Shown one piece after another: positions 8,509 through 9,180 of a DNA stretch of 9,180 bases. The notes beneath the pieces are model-generated. The model was given only the letters and a program-made list of their open reading frames with translations, made no database searches and was not told the DNA's origin. The position numbers were made by a program, and so were the translations under genes. The DNA is from Anaerolineales bacterium (GTDB taxonomy: Bacteria > Chloroflexota > Anaerolineae > UBA7937). The stretch covers positions 1-9,180 of the forward strand of contig JAUVHF010000054.1 in NCBI GenBank assembly GCA_030593425.1, given 5' to 3'. Each line of letters begins with the position of its first letter. Within the stretch, counting starts at the first letter, position 1.

Positions 8509-9180
8509 GTGGCAGCGGAGATCAAATTCGGCACCGATGGCTGGCGAGGGGTCATCGCCGAGGACTTCACCTTCCAGAACGTGCGTCGTTGTGCCCAAGG
8601 GGTGGCCCGGTACCTCATAGATTCGGGCCAAGCCGGTAAGGGCATGGTAGTGGGCTACGACACCCGTTTCGCTTCAGAGCATTTCGCGGCTGCCGTGGCG
8701 GAAGTCTTGGCCGGAAACGGGATAAAGGTCTACCTCTGCGACAAGGCTGCGCCCACCCCAGTGGTAACCTATGCCATCTTGGAAAAAAGGACGGCGGGGA
8801 ACATCATCATCACCGCCAGCCACAACCCACCCTGGGATAACGGGTTTAAGGTGCGCTCCCAGTACGCGGGGGCTGCGTCGCCAGAGACCCTGGCCCAGAT
8901 CGAGAGACGGATCGTCGAGCTCGACACGATAGAGCGAGTCTCCCTGGAAGAAGGGGAGAGGCAAGGCCTCATCGAAACCTTCGATCCCGCTCCAGCCTAC
9001 TTAGCCCATCTGGATACTCTCATAGATATAGGACCCGTTAGAGAGGCCGACCTCAGGGTGGTCGTCGATTCCATGTGGGGCTCAGGCGTTGGCTGGCTGA
9101 AGGATATCTTGAGCGGCGGAAGGACGGAGGTCAAGGAGATACATGATAAGCGTCACCCCCTCTTTCCAGGCATGCTTCGT
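8509..9180 (+). CDS. Phosphomannomutase/phosphoglucomutase (alpha-D-phosphohexomutase), N-terminal part
   Basis: The first 224 residues of an alpha-D-phosphohexomutase, open to the right edge; family members are usually about 450-550 residues. Seen are [11 protein letters not shown] (residues 4-14), VGYDTRF (48-54), APTPVVTYA (about 82-90) and the active-site loop IITASHNPP with the phosphorylated Ser104, followed by WDNGFKV. The metal-binding D-G-D motif and sugar-specificity loop lie beyond the window, so mannose versus glucose (or glucosamine) is not resolved. Next to gmd and rmd, a phosphomannomutase supplying mannose-1-phosphate for GDP-mannose is the best fit. The start is GTG at 8509, one base after the gmd stop region, with GGAGG at 8498-8502 six bases upstream. 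Confidence 0.9.
   Translation, partial: MAAEIKFGTDGWRGVIAEDFTFQNVRRCAQGVARYLIDSGQAGKGMVVGYDTRFASEHFAAAVAEVLAGNGIKVYLCDKAAPTPVVTYAILEKRTAGNIIITASHNPPWDNGFKVRSQYAGAASPETLAQIERRIVELDTIERVSLEEGERQGLIETFDPAPAYLAHLDTLIDIGPVREADLRVVVDSMWGSGVGWLKDILSGGRTEVKEIHDKRHPLFPGMLR

Noticed and set aside
7793..8620. Several overlapping open frames on both strands inside gmd and the mutase
   Set aside because: Gmd and mutase motifs read continuously in their own frames; these are low-complexity Arg/Pro/Gly-rich shadows.

Overview
The window comes from a bacterial chromosome with moderately high GC content. The bacterial signs are two good sigma-70-type promoters with 17-bp spacers, strong Shine-Dalgarno sites, a class SAM-I (S-box) riboswitch with an intrinsic terminator, and tightly packed operons. 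Seven of nine clear starts are TTG or GTG. AGG, AGA and ATA codons are common, and the S-adenosylmethionine synthetase is of the archaeal type. Together these fit a thermophilic or deep-branching lineage (Chloroflexota or a similar candidate phylum), but I cannot fix the taxonomy from this window.

Layout. (i) Positions 1-740, minus strand: a short gene for a free-standing protein resembling a subtilisin propeptide (I9 type), then the N-terminal part of a subtilisin-like S8 protease that runs off the left edge. (ii) Positions 741-1139: a divergent control region. Back-to-back promoters fire left (-10 at 770-775) and right (-10 at 830-835). The rightward transcript starts with a SAM-I riboswitch of about 199 nt that has enlarged P3 and P4 arms, followed by an intrinsic terminator. 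(iii) Positions 1140-6435, plus strand: the riboswitch-controlled operon mtnA - PfkB-family kinase - GNAT acetyltransferase - ahcY - archaeal-type mat, closed by a probable terminator at 6458-6500. (iv) Positions 6507-9180, plus strand: a new promoter and a GDP-deoxyhexose operon, rmd - gmd - phosphomannomutase/phosphoglucomutase, the last gene cut by the right edge.

How the genes work together. In the SAM operon, Mat makes SAM from methionine and ATP. AhcY removes the S-adenosylhomocysteine left by methyltransferases and releases adenosine and homocysteine. The PfkB kinase is a good candidate for phosphorylating the released nucleoside, or methylthioribose. MtnA isomerises methylthioribose-1-phosphate from the SAM by-product methylthioadenosine. 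The riboswitch would switch the set off when SAM is plentiful. The job of the GNAT protein is unknown. In the sugar operon, the mutase would supply mannose-1-phosphate (precursor of GDP-mannose), Gmd makes GDP-4-keto-6-deoxy-mannose and Rmd reduces it to GDP-D-rhamnose, for a surface glycan or glycoprotein.

Most genes are ordinary. The points most worth a second look are the archaeal-type Mat under a bacterial SAM riboswitch, the unusual architecture of that riboswitch and its possible long-range pairing with the terminator, the free-standing I9-like protein next to a protease that already carries its own propeptide, the kinase and acetyltransferase of unknown substrate in the SAM operon, and an eight-G tract where a one-base slip would fuse Gmd to the mutase.
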